A DNA stretch of 64,000 bases, taken from assembly GCA_964213345.1 (NCBI GenBank), contig CAXOVX010000002.1, positions 1 through 64,000 of the forward strand, written 5' to 3'. A program made the position numbers and the translations under genes. Below the pieces are notes generated by a model. That model ran no database searches, was not told where the DNA came from, and was given only the letters and a program-made list of their open reading frames with translations. The stretch is from CAXOVX01 sp964213345 (lineage in GTDB: Bacteria; Pseudomonadota; Alphaproteobacteria; Rickettsiales; Midichloriaceae). This document shows, piece after piece, positions 56,449 through 64,000 of the stretch (positions are counted from its first letter, which is position 1; every line of letters begins with the position of its first letter).

Positions 56449-59400
56449 TTAATGGTGGTGTGCATAGCCCAAATCTCCCTCTATGGAGGCAGGTGGCGTC
56501 ATGGGGCATTTGCCAAATAGACACTCTATCTGTTCAAAAGTTGATCCCAAAAATGTGTCAAGTACTGCGGTAGAAACTGCATGTGCTGCTGAAAATGTTG
56601 TAGCAACTAAAGTGGTTTTTTGGATAACGTCGATTGCCTTACTCAAAACATCACCATTCGCTAATGGGTCAAGTAATATAAATGCCTTATACGCAGAGTA
56701 TACGCCAATGATGGTTGGTATTACTATATGAGTTGTAGTAGAAGTATGCTCAGGATGTCCTGAGCTGATGTATTTGAGTGCACTAACACCAACATTCAAA
56801 AGGGCCATGCCTACTATAGTTGCGGGATGTAATTGGGCTCCTACTATTAGGGCGATAGATATACCGCTGAGTGTTGTTAGTGCGGCATCTATTGTTACGT
56901 CCAGCACTTTCTGGAATAAGCTTTTTTCGGTAAATTGGTGCTGAGTACCTGTTATGTAGGAAGCATCTGCGTTATGAAGCTTATAGGACGTAGCTTTTAT
57001 AACATAAGGTACAGTAACATATAAAGTGTACTTCAACGCAACCTTCACGCCCAATTGAGGAGCATTTCCATAAATTGCACTAAAAGCAGTGACGGCGTAC
57101 AGAGGAGTCCACACGTATTCATTATAGAATGTCTTTGCTAATGCATTGTGCTGAAGGGATGTTTGTTCTCCACTAAGCCAATGCCACAACTCAGAAATTT
57201 TATCGTACAAGTATAGCAGCGCAAATCTATTTTCTATGATGTTAAGACCTAACATGGATCCGATAACAGCATGCTTACTTTTCGTATTTTCATATTCTCT
57301 TTCATCGGAAGAAGTTGCTGGAATGATATACAATGCTGATGCGGCATCTTCATACTCTTTTGTATGCTCTGTAATTTTTTCGTTAGAAAAGTCCAATTTA
57401 ACTTTATTATTTTGGGTAATACTATCAGATAGTTGTTTGGCTTTGCTGTTGACGATTAGTTTGTAATCTGGGGTACACAATTGTGTATTGTACTTGGTAT
57501 CATCTAATGGAATATGCAAAGCTTGCTTTATTTCCTCTGTAAACGCATCTTTCCCCGTGAAAATGTTGTAGAGTTGTTGATGGTAATTGGTCTCAATGCC
57601 TGTAAAAAGGTTTCCTGACACGTAGTTGTAGTCTCTATTCACATTTACTACACTTACCTTGAGTTGTGGTAAAAACATCTCAAGAAAGTTGAAATATGCC
57701 ATATGCGCGATCAGCTGATTAGTCGTTTTTCCTGTAGATACTAATGAAAGTAGGTCGTTACTGTGGGCACCATCTGGAAAGAAGTGCTCTTTTATATCTG
57801 TAACAGCAGCTTTATTTTGTCTAAACATAGCCGTTCCTAAAACTGTTAGACCTGTATTTTGATTTTGCGCGAATATGACAGATGTATCGCAGTGTACTGC
57901 TACTGTTCCGTGTTTTGTCTGTGTTGCTATAGTTTTTTCGTGCAGGGCACCGAGGATTTTTTTAAACATAATAGAGTCATAATGCTCCTTATCTGCCACA
58001 AAACGATGTAGAAGCTTTGAATTTTTATCTACCAAGTAGTTGGCTAATTGTTTAAAAATTACATCCCCTTTGAGCGTTTTATCCATTTCAGCAATTATTT
58101 CGTACCTACTTCCTTCAAATAACGTATGCAACAAAGATTGTATAACATTTGGGTTTTTTACATCCATCAGTGATAGGACTTCGCGAACGTTTTTAAAATC
58201 AGTATATTGTACGGGGAATGCCTTAGCTGGATCTAGGGCATTGGGATCTATGATGTGATTTTTCAGTAATGGGAGCATAAATTGCTTAGCGGACACTTTT
58301 TCTGATAATTCCCTCATCAAGAATGGATCGCTAGTATATTTGATTGCCAAATCTCCATCTTTTTTTACGATACTTGGACTTGCTGATGATAATGTATGAA
58401 GTTGATGATCACTGTGTTTGTCTGTATTGCTGACTAATTTTTTTATCTGATTTTTATCTGTACTTTTGATAGAACGTTGATCGTCTTGCGGTCTGACCGA
58501 CTTTTGGGGAGAGAGACTTTTTTCTCTGAGCCATGGCTTGAAATTTTTAGTGCTTATGGGATTAAATCCAGGCTTTTTCTCTATTGGTGATTGTTGTCCT
58601 TTTAAATCTGTACTTTTTACGGAATCTTCCCTTTTTTGAGATCCCATGTTGAAATTTCGGACGTTCATAGCGTTAAACGCAGACTTCTTTTGTAATGCTT
58701 GTTGTTGCATGTTGTTTGCGGATAGTTTACTCGTTGACACTAAATCTTGCAAAAATTCTATTGGATTCTCTTCTTTAGATTTTATCTCAAGCTCTTTAGT
58801 ATCTTGATTAAGTGTGGGCTGCTTAAACACTAGTTGCAGCATGTTTTTTTGAGGGATGTTTTTCAAATTTTGGGATAGATGTTTCATAGGGAATTGAAAT
58901 GCTTGGCTTTGCTCCATATTTACCGGCTCTTCTTGAATTATGTTTACCGGTACTTTTTGAATTACAATAGCCTTTTTATTTTTTAAATTTTCCTCTATAT
59001 TTAGATGTTGTGATTCTGTTTTAGATGCATCAAGTGCTGTTTGTAGCACTTTATGCAATACATTGTCAAAAATTCCGTGGGTGTGAAGAGCAATATCAAG
59101 TAAATACTTACCGGCGGGCACTTTTCCATCTAAGATTGTTGGTTTACCTATAGTATCTTGTGTTATAAATGTTTCGATATTCAGCTGTTTCTCCCTAAGC
59201 GCTGTCGCAAGATCAGGGCTTGCAACAAGGTGGTGTACGATGTTAGTATTACCGAATAGCACCTTGCACGTATCACTGCTGATTAATGATAACAAGCGTG
59301 CTATAGTGTCAGTATGCCCGGAGCGTATTATAGCTATGGCTAATTCTCCCTTTAAGTCCTGTAATTCAACTATACCTTCTTTTGTTACCTGTGTAATGAA

Positions 59401-59907
59401 AGCAATAGTAATTTCTGCAATCTTTGGATCATTTATTTTATCTTTTAAAATTTTTATCGTGTCTTGCTCCAATTTTGCTCCATGCTGTATCAAGACCTTG
59501 GCAAAATCTAAATTACCTTTATCAAAGGCGCTGTTTAAAGACTTAGTATAGATTTTTTGGACTTCCTCCTTTTTTTGTATGTCACTAACAAGTGGTTTAT
59601 GGAAAATTTTTTGAGAGATCGTATTAACCCCTTGTTTCACCACATTTGGCAATTCTGGCAATGCTGTTTTTGTAGTTAAGATAATGTTTGTTAGCACTGC
59701 ATCTTCCCTATTTAAAGCATAATTCAGCAATTTCTCTGATAGTGCTGGTAAAGCTATCATACCAAGATATTTCATTCCATTCAGTCCATATGGCACTGCA
59801 GGGCAATATGCATTGATCAAGAAACTTAGTCCTTCCATCCCCACCTCTATTGCCAATGCTCCTCCTACACCTGCTGCTGTTTGTACGATCAATCTTTGTA
59901 ATTTCAT
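56449..59907 (-). CDS. Large membrane protein with ankyrin-like segment (1152 aa), candidate effector
   Basis: No family recognised over the full length. A short N-terminal hydrophobic region (AAGVGGALAIEVGMEGLSFL) precedes an ankyrin-like helix pair near residues 124-146 (LNSAFDKGNLDFAKVLIQHG). The middle (about 300-520) is low-complexity, rich in Lys/Ser/Gln/Asn with imperfect internal repeats such as KKSAFNAMNVRNFNMGSQKR and KKPGFNPISTKNFKPWLREK. The last ~250 residues contain several transmembrane helices, ending in a His tail. ATG at 59907 with AGGAGA upstream. Size, repeats and setting suggest a host-interaction protein; this is inference. Confidence 0.7.
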   Translation of the reverse strand: MKLQRLIVQTAAGVGGALAIEVGMEGLSFLINAYCPAVPYGLNGMKYLGMIALPALSEKLLNYALNREDAVLTNIILTTKTALPELPNVVKQGVNTISQKIFHKPLVSDIQKKEEVQKIYTKSLNSAFDKGNLDFAKVLIQHGAKLEQDTIKILKDKINDPKIAEITIAFITQVTKEGIVELQDLKGELAIAIIRSGHTDTIARLLSLISSDTCKVLFGNTNIVHHLVASPDLATALREKQLNIETFITQDTIGKPTILDGKVPAGKYLLDIALHTHGIFDNVLHKVLQTALDASKTESQHLNIEENLKNKKAIVIQKVPVNIIQEEPVNMEQSQAFQFPMKHLSQNLKNIPQKNMLQLVFKQPTLNQDTKELEIKSKEENPIEFLQDLVSTSKLSANNMQQQALQKKSAFNAMNVRNFNMGSQKREDSVKSTDLKGQQSPIEKKPGFNPISTKNFKPWLREKSLSPQKSVRPQDDQRSIKSTDKNQIKKLVSNTDKHSDHQLHTLSSASPSIVKKDGDLAIKYTSDPFLMRELSEKVSAKQFMLPLLKNHIIDPNALDPAKAFPVQYTDFKNVREVLSLMDVKNPNVIQSLLHTLFEGSRYEIIAEMDKTLKGDVIFKQLANYLVDKNSKLLHRFVADKEHYDSIMFKKILGALHEKTIATQTKHGTVAVHCDTSVIFAQNQNTGLTVLGTAMFRQNKAAVTDIKEHFFPDGAHSNDLLSLVSTGKTTNQLIAHMAYFNFLEMFLPQLKVSVVNVNRDYNYVSGNLFTGIETNYHQQLYNIFTGKDAFTEEIKQALHIPLDDTKYNTQLCTPDYKLIVNSKAKQLSDSITQNNKVKLDFSNEKITEHTKEYEDAASALYIIPATSSDEREYENTKSKHAVIGSMLGLNIIENRFALLYLYDKISELWHWLSGEQTSLQHNALAKTFYNEYVWTPLYAVTAFSAIYGNAPQLGVKVALKYTLYVTVPYVIKATSYKLHNADASYITGTQHQFTEKSLFQKVLDVTIDAALTTLSGISIALIVGAQLHPATIVGMALLNVGVSALKYISSGHPEHTSTTTHIVIPTIIGVYSAYKAFILLDPLANGDVLSKAIDVIQKTTLVATTFSAAHAVSTAVLDTFLGSTFEQIECLFGKCPMTPPASIEGDLGYAHHH

Positions 59908-60101
59908 ATATCTCTCCTATTTTATGGTTCGTAGTTATATATACCCGGTGAGCGTTCATGCAACTTTAACATGCGTCTATAAAAAAGCAAATATAAAACT
60001 AATATTTTCTTTTTTGTTCAGTAATATACCTTCCTGTCCTAAGAAAAGTGTATTATCGTATTTTTTCTGCGTTTCTTCATCAATAGTGTATTAGGGGATA
60101 T

Positions 60102-60650
60102 ATGGCTAAAAGAGGGAGACCAAAGATAATAAAAGAGCAGATAGATGCTGGTACTATGGAATTGCAAAAAAAACGTAAAGCGCATTTGACTAGTGAACCA
60201 TTGGATTTATGCTTGGAGTATAACATAATTTCTGAAGACCAACATAGGTACGCATTGAGGTTGAGGTGGCTTTATACCTTGCGTTTTGGCGTTCCTACAG
60301 TACAAAGTTATGATCTCACTAGGATAAATGGGATCATTGGTAGTAAGTATAATGATGAAAAATGGATATCTAAAAAACAGCAAGAGTATAGGGAAATATT
60401 ACAAATTTTAGGTAAAATTCGCGCTGTGCAAATTGTACAATCTGTTTGCATACATCACATGTATCCTATCTTTTTGGATAAATTTTTCTTTCGCAAACTA
60501 CAGTCAGTGGTACTAGTTAAAAACATTAAATCTTTACACGGAAATAAGAGCGTTTCCTGGGATTGTACAGGTCTTAATCAATTAACTTTATTTAAGGAAG
60601 GAATAGAGGCGCTGGAGGCATTTTATGCTAATAGAACAGAGCAACGTTAA
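60102..60650 (+). CDS. Conserved hypothetical protein with AT-hook-like N-terminus (182 aa)
   Basis: Begins MAKRGRPKIIKEQIDAGTME (KRGRPK is AT-hook-like), then EPLDLCLEYNIISEDQHRYA and LRLRWLYTLRFGVPTVQSYD. I recall similar proteins in Rickettsiales, without assigned function; a phage- or DNA-related role is possible. No signal peptide or membrane segment. GGGG lies upstream of the ATG. The stop is 12 bp before a MITE-like repeat separating it from the convergent MFS gene. Confidence 0.7.
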   Translation: MAKRGRPKIIKEQIDAGTMELQKKRKAHLTSEPLDLCLEYNIISEDQHRYALRLRWLYTLRFGVPTVQSYDLTRINGIIGSKYNDEKWISKKQQEYREILQILGKIRAVQIVQSVCIHHMYPIFLDKFFFRKLQSVVLVKNIKSLHGNKSVSWDCTGLNQLTLFKEGIEALEAFYANRTEQR

Positions 60651-60661
60651 ATCACTAAATT

Positions 60662-60790
60662 ATACCAATTCCCTTTTTAACGCTTACTTTGTCGCGCTGC
60701 AGGATTCGGGCTCGGTCATGTAGTAATACTACACTCCCTCGCCCTCACCATTGCACTCCTAGTGCTCATTTAAAAATGGAACTTGGTATT
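60662..60790 (-). repeat. MITE-like ~130-bp repeat overlapping the MFS gene 3' end
   Basis: Full copy in reverse: ATACCAATTCCCTTTTTAAC, GCAGGATTCGGGCTCGGTCA, GTAGTAATACTACACTCCC, CTAGTGCTCATTTAAAAATG, GAACTTGGTAT. The last 25 bp are also the end of the MFS coding sequence. Confidence 0.88.
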
Positions 60791-61965
60791 CCCTCCTGTA
60801 TGACCTGTTTTTTTGTGTGAAAAAATACTACTGTTGCCAGAATAGAAAAGATAGCGGCTATAATGAGAAATGTAATTTTACACGATAAATAATTCCAAAG
60901 ACTTCCTATGAGCGTGTTTATCACAAAGATTCCAATACCGTTTGATAAATAAAATATGCCAATTACCATTCCTATGATAGATGGAGGGAAATGTCTTGAG
61001 ATATGTGACAGTATAGTAGTTTGGCTTATACTAGCCTGAAATCCCATTATAATTATCCCCAATATTGTAAAAAATAGACTGTTTATGGAGAGCATAAAAT
61101 AGACGCAAGTTGTCATTGTAATTGCAACTAAAAATGTTTTTTTAATTCCTACATGATCCGCGATGTAACCAGCGGGTGTTGCAATCAAAGAAGCTGCGAC
61201 AAGTTTAATCAGCATAATAGTTGGCAAATATATTTCGTTCATACCCTTCGTTTTTGCGAGGATTATTAGAAACGAGGTGCTGCACTCTCCAAGTGAAAGT
61301 GTGAAGCCGATTAAACTCATGTACAGAACTGTTTTTGGTAATTTAAACATACTAGAGAGGGAAAATTTTTCACGTTTATGACTAGAGTCAATTTTACTTT
61401 GAATTGAATAAGCCAATGTTATAGCTGCTGATAGGCAAACAATGAAAGTAAAGAAAAACAATATTCTGTACGCATGATCAAGGTATTTTAATATTACGAT
61501 GCCAAATATAATCCCAATAACTGAACCAAAGATGGATAGGCTTTGCTTTATTCCGTAACATATACCTCTTGTTTTTTTATCTGAAAGATCTATAACCATT
61601 GAATCACGGGGGCTTGCTTGTATACCGTTACCAAGGCGGTCTATAAATCTTGCTAAAAATACGAATTTGAAAGAAGGTGCTACCGCCATAATTAAGTACG
61701 ATATGGCCATCATTAAAATGCCTAAAAAGTAAGGTATTTTCTTGTTTTTTGCTATATCACTGGTAATTCCTGAAAAAAATTTGACCAATAATGCGATTGT
61801 TTCGACGACACCTTCTAAAAATCCTATCAAAAGCAAGTTTGTATTGAATACATTTACCAAAAGCAATGGAGTAAACGTTGTGGCTATTACTGATGAAAAA
61901 TTAACAAGGGCTCCTATAATTCCTATCAATAAAATTTGCTTTGGCACTTGTTTATACAGTTTCAT
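60766..61965 (-). CDS. Major facilitator superfamily transporter
   Basis: 399 aa, about twelve transmembrane helices. MFS cues: FSGITSDIAKNKKIPYFLG in the 2-3 loop and ARFIDRLGNGIQASPRDSMV after helix 4, as in a prokaryotic MFS subgroup of unknown substrate. ATG overlaps the stop of the Dcd-like gene upstream by 4 bp. Being the last gene of a nucleotide-enzyme operon, it may move a nucleoside or related compound; inferred only. The final eight residues (IPSSIFK and Gly before) are encoded by a MITE-like repeat end. Confidence 0.88.
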   Translation of the reverse strand: MKLYKQVPKQILLIGIIGALVNFSSVIATTFTPLLLVNVFNTNLLLIGFLEGVVETIALLVKFFSGITSDIAKNKKIPYFLGILMMAISYLIMAVAPSFKFVFLARFIDRLGNGIQASPRDSMVIDLSDKKTRGICYGIKQSLSIFGSVIGIIFGIVILKYLDHAYRILFFFTFIVCLSAAITLAYSIQSKIDSSHKREKFSLSSMFKLPKTVLYMSLIGFTLSLGECSTSFLIILAKTKGMNEIYLPTIMLIKLVAASLIATPAGYIADHVGIKKTFLVAITMTTCVYFMLSINSLFFTILGIIIMGFQASISQTTILSHISRHFPPSIIGMVIGIFYLSNGIGIFVINTLIGSLWNYLSCKITFLIIAAIFSILATVVFFHTKKQVIQEGIPSSIFK

Positions 61966-62481
61966 TGGAAATCTTTGAATATTTTTGAAGATACTGGCCC
62001 AATACTATTTTGATATTTTCCGTTATAAAGCTTAATATCTCTGTCTGGTTTCCAAAATGCTATTTGCCCTATAAGCATTCCAGGATAAATCCTTATAGGT
62101 TGTGTTGCATATATTTGGAGTGTTATTTGTCCAAAGAAACCCATATCAATCAAGCCAGTTGCCATATGGATAAAGAGCCCCTAATCTCCCTGTCGAAGAC
62201 CTGCCACAAAATGTTGGTACATAGTGTGTACTACCCACAACTTCTGTACTATGTCCTAGATAAATTTTATCTGGCTTTAGTACTAATCCATCTTCTGGTA
62301 TTTTCATTTTTTTTATTGGATTGTCTAATTTTACGTCTAAATGCATATTTTTATACGCAACCAAGCTGTCTCCTAGGCAAAAATTATAGGAATTCGGATT
62401 AATTTGATCTTGATTAAACGGAGAGATTTTAATTTTTCCTTCTTCCACCATTTCCTTTATGTATGTGCCTGTTAAGATCAT
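61962..62481 (-). pseudogene. Dcd-like protein 2 (dCTP deaminase/dUTPase fold), frameshifted
   Basis: The first 102 or so residues run MILTGTYIKEMVEEGKIKIS, INPNSYNFCLGDSL, TFCGRSSTGRLG; at a GGGG run near 62180 the frame shifts and continues as HMATGLIDMGFFGQITLQIY, IRIYPGMLIGQIAFW. Removing one G restores a complete ~170-aa protein. In Dcd the catalytic Glu lies in the TLEF/VLEF strand; here the position is Gln (TLQI), so deaminase activity is doubtful even if the frame is intact. ATG overlaps the stop of the paralogue upstream. Confidence 0.8.
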
Positions 62482-63002
62482 TTATTAAACTCTTGATAAA
62501 ATTTACTTGGGTGTGGGTGAAGATGTTGTGCGTATTTTCCATCATAAAATTTTGGCTGATTGCCAAGTACGTTCCAAAAACATACTTGTCCTATAATCAT
62601 TCCAGGATATATTTTCAGTGGTTGCACTACTTTAAATTCCAGGGTCCAACAATTTTTTGAACCTTGATGTCCCAAATCTGCTGTGATTTGCACAAATAAT
62701 CCCAATCTTCCGATGGAAGAGCGACCAATTAAGGTAGTGACGTACATATCACTCCCTATCTCCTCTAAAGTACTACCAAGATACAATTTATGTGGAAGGA
62801 GGGTAAATCCATCATCGCAGAGATGAATTTTTTTGAACGTTCCCTTTTTTCTTGCTTCAATTATCGCATCCTGATTTTCAAGAATTTCTCCGCCTAATCT
62901 ATAATTGTAACTATTTGGATTAATAAAATTTTGGTCAAATGGTTTTATATGGATATTGTTGTTTAGTACCTCTTGTCTGATTTTTTTGCCTGTAAGTATC
63001 AT
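62478..63002 (-). CDS. Dcd-like protein 1 (dCTP deaminase family)
   Basis: 174 aa. Family features: NPNSYNYRLGGEI, motif GRSSIGRLG (residues 93-101), and TLEFKVVQPLKIYPGMIIGQ with the catalytic Glu at about 122. dCTP deaminases are trimeric and make dUTP from dCTP, feeding dTMP synthesis. Start ATG overlaps the kinase stop by 4 bp, and its own stop overlaps the next Dcd-like gene. Shorter than E. coli Dcd (193 aa) and diverged, so the substrate may differ from dCTP. Confidence 0.85.
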   Translation of the reverse strand: MILTGKKIRQEVLNNNIHIKPFDQNFINPNSYNYRLGGEILENQDAIIEARKKGTFKKIHLCDDGFTLLPHKLYLGSTLEEIGSDMYVTTLIGRSSIGRLGLFVQITADLGHQGSKNCWTLEFKVVQPLKIYPGMIIGQVCFWNVLGNQPKFYDGKYAQHLHPHPSKFYQEFNK

Positions 63003-63535
63003 GATAGCAGCCTAACGATCTCCAGGATTTTTGAGCGATATTCTTGAATTGTTGCGTTATTTGTGATAACAAAATCAGCGTGACCGTCAAAAATAAGTCC
63101 TCTCGGAGTTACGGCATCCTCAAAGACAATGTCATGTCTTGCTATTAAACGGGACTTCTTTGCTTGTTCTTCTGCTTCAATCCTGATTATTTTAAACCCT
63201 TTTTTTATTATAAAATCAACATTTGGTGGTCTTGCATCGCTACATATAACCATACTACTAGCTTTCCTTAATGCTACTTCCATCTGTTCTTCGAAATGTT
63301 TTTCGTATATTTGGGGATTAATGCATTTTAAATGCTTTCCAAGAAATGTAAGTAGTACGTCATCTTGTTGTTCAAAATCCTTCTGTATACCGCAAAAATC
63401 ATAAATAAGCGACTGCACTTGATACAACGGAACTGCGATACGAATCCCATATACACCAGGAAAAACCTCCTTCGCAATTTCAACAAAGGTGCTTTTTCCA
63501 GTACCACGTTCCCCAACAAGCAAGACCTTTATCAT
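62999..63535 (-). CDS. P-loop nucleotide kinase-like protein
   Basis: 178 aa. Walker A GERGTGKS at residues 8-15; central VICSDARPPNVDFIIKKGFK and RIEAEEQAKKSRLIARHD, where the Arg-rich lid resembles (deoxy)nucleoside monophosphate kinases and dephospho-CoA kinase. Phosphorylation of a (deoxy)nucleotide is likely, the exact substrate unknown. First gene of a four-gene operon (kinase, Dcd 1, Dcd 2, MFS), all joined by 4-bp overlaps. ATG start at 63535; the ~300 bp upstream shows no gene and may hold the promoter. Confidence 0.8.
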   Translation of the reverse strand: MIKVLLVGERGTGKSTFVEIAKEVFPGVYGIRIAVPLYQVQSLIYDFCGIQKDFEQQDDVLLTFLGKHLKCINPQIYEKHFEEQMEVALRKASSMVICSDARPPNVDFIIKKGFKIIRIEAEEQAKKSRLIARHDIVFEDAVTPRGLIFDGHADFVITNNATIQEYRSKILEIVRLLS

Positions 63536-63845
63536 ACAGATGCGTGCCCATTATAACGTATTTGGTTTACAAATGCCATAGCCCCACCTCAAACCCCACT
63601 TCTGCCGCAAACTTCTATGTATATCTAATACACTACAATTTCATGTCTCATATGTTCTTCATGTTTTTATTAGCGTAAACAAATTTCGGGGAAAGTCTAA
63701 TATAGAATCAGATCTTTTAAATTTTGTATTGAGATATTATAAATTTCATTGTCAAAGAATATCTTCTCGTGTATCTCTGGTGTTACGTATACGGCTGTCA
63801 AAAAAGTAAAGTTTTTACAGGTAGATTTAGGTATAGTTTAAAATT
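63536..63845. other. Gene-free gap before tRNA-Thr
   Basis: 310 bp, AT-rich with one C-rich patch (GCCCCACCTCAAACCCCAC). No ORF or repeat recognised; the left part probably carries the promoter of the kinase operon. Confidence 0.4.
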
Positions 63846-63920
63846 GCCGTTATAGCACAGTGGCAGTGCACTTCATTGGTAATGAAGAGGTCGTGAGTTC
63901 AATTCCCACTAACGGCACCA
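63846..63920 (+). tRNA. trnT: tRNA-Thr (anticodon GGT)
   Basis: Acceptor GCCGTTA/TAACGGC, anticodon loop TTGGTAA in a CTTCA/TGAAG stem, T-arm GTGAGTTCAATTCCCAC, encoded CCA. 63921-64000 holds nothing recognised. Confidence 0.95.
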
Positions 63921-64000
63921 TTTACGTGACGTATATATCATGTCGATTTTTTGAGAAAATATACCTTTATTTGACCAGGTAGTTATGTTATACAGTGTGT

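Noticed and set aside
1..64000. CRISPR array or prophage
   Set aside because: The repeats seen are dispersed, 100+ bp and not regularly spaced; no cas, integrase or phage structural genes were recognised.

Overview
The window is AT-rich DNA from an alphaproteobacterium of the order Rickettsiales. The evidence is a Rickettsiales-type virB3-virB4-virB6 type IV secretion block, a BamF-like (DUF3035) lipoprotein, GapR, a DUF2066 protein beside an orphan TAXI solute-binding protein, and many decayed insertion sequences. It also carries flagellar genes (fliL, fliM, a DUF6468 protein, motE, fliD, fliS, fliI). Flagellar genes are rare in the order and are best known from Midichloriaceae-like lineages. 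I infer an obligate host-associated bacterium of that kind; I cannot name the species.

Layout. 1-0.4 kb: edge of an IS5-like remnant. 0.9-6.8 kb, minus strand: rlpA, the fliL-fliM-DUF6468-motE operon, yciB, rpsD and a small secreted protein. 7.1-10.8 kb, plus strand: an unusually long FliD (1050 aa) and a FliS-like chaperone. 11-16 kb, minus strand: pgeF, lolA, fliI and two overlapping unknown genes, the larger with a possible OTU-protease signature. 16-29 kb: housekeeping genes (rlmB, bamF-like, HU, ispE, gapR, perM-like, rsuA/rluB-like, a GATase, rbfA, radC, mlaA, metK), four tRNAs and the SRP RNA. 29-38.5 kb: pgi and prs among remnants of IS630, IS982, IS5 and IS481 elements. 38.5-46.3 kb: DUF2066 and TAXI genes, groES-groEL with a probable heat-shock promoter, and a 441-aa unknown protein. 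46.5-54.1 kb: virB3, virB4 (split by a frameshift), virB6 and an outer-membrane porin. 55-56.1 kb: second copy of a 1.1-kb dead IS5-like element. 56.4-63.5 kb: a 1152-aa membrane protein, a small conserved protein, and a tightly overlapping operon (P-loop kinase, two Dcd-like proteins, MFS transporter). A tRNA-Thr ends the window.

Three structural themes stand out. (1) About eleven copies of a ~130-bp repeat with ~20-bp terminal inverted repeats lie at gene 3' ends; for pgi, prs and the MFS gene the repeat supplies the last codons and the stop. (2) Two essentially identical 1.1-kb copies of an already inactivated IS5-like element lie in inverse orientation around a ~21-kb segment holding groESL and the T4SS genes, so that segment could invert. 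(3) The nucleotide-kinase/Dcd/Dcd/MFS operon is the best candidate for an unusual functional system; its second Dcd paralogue has Gln where Dcd enzymes carry the catalytic Glu, and has a frameshift at a G tract.
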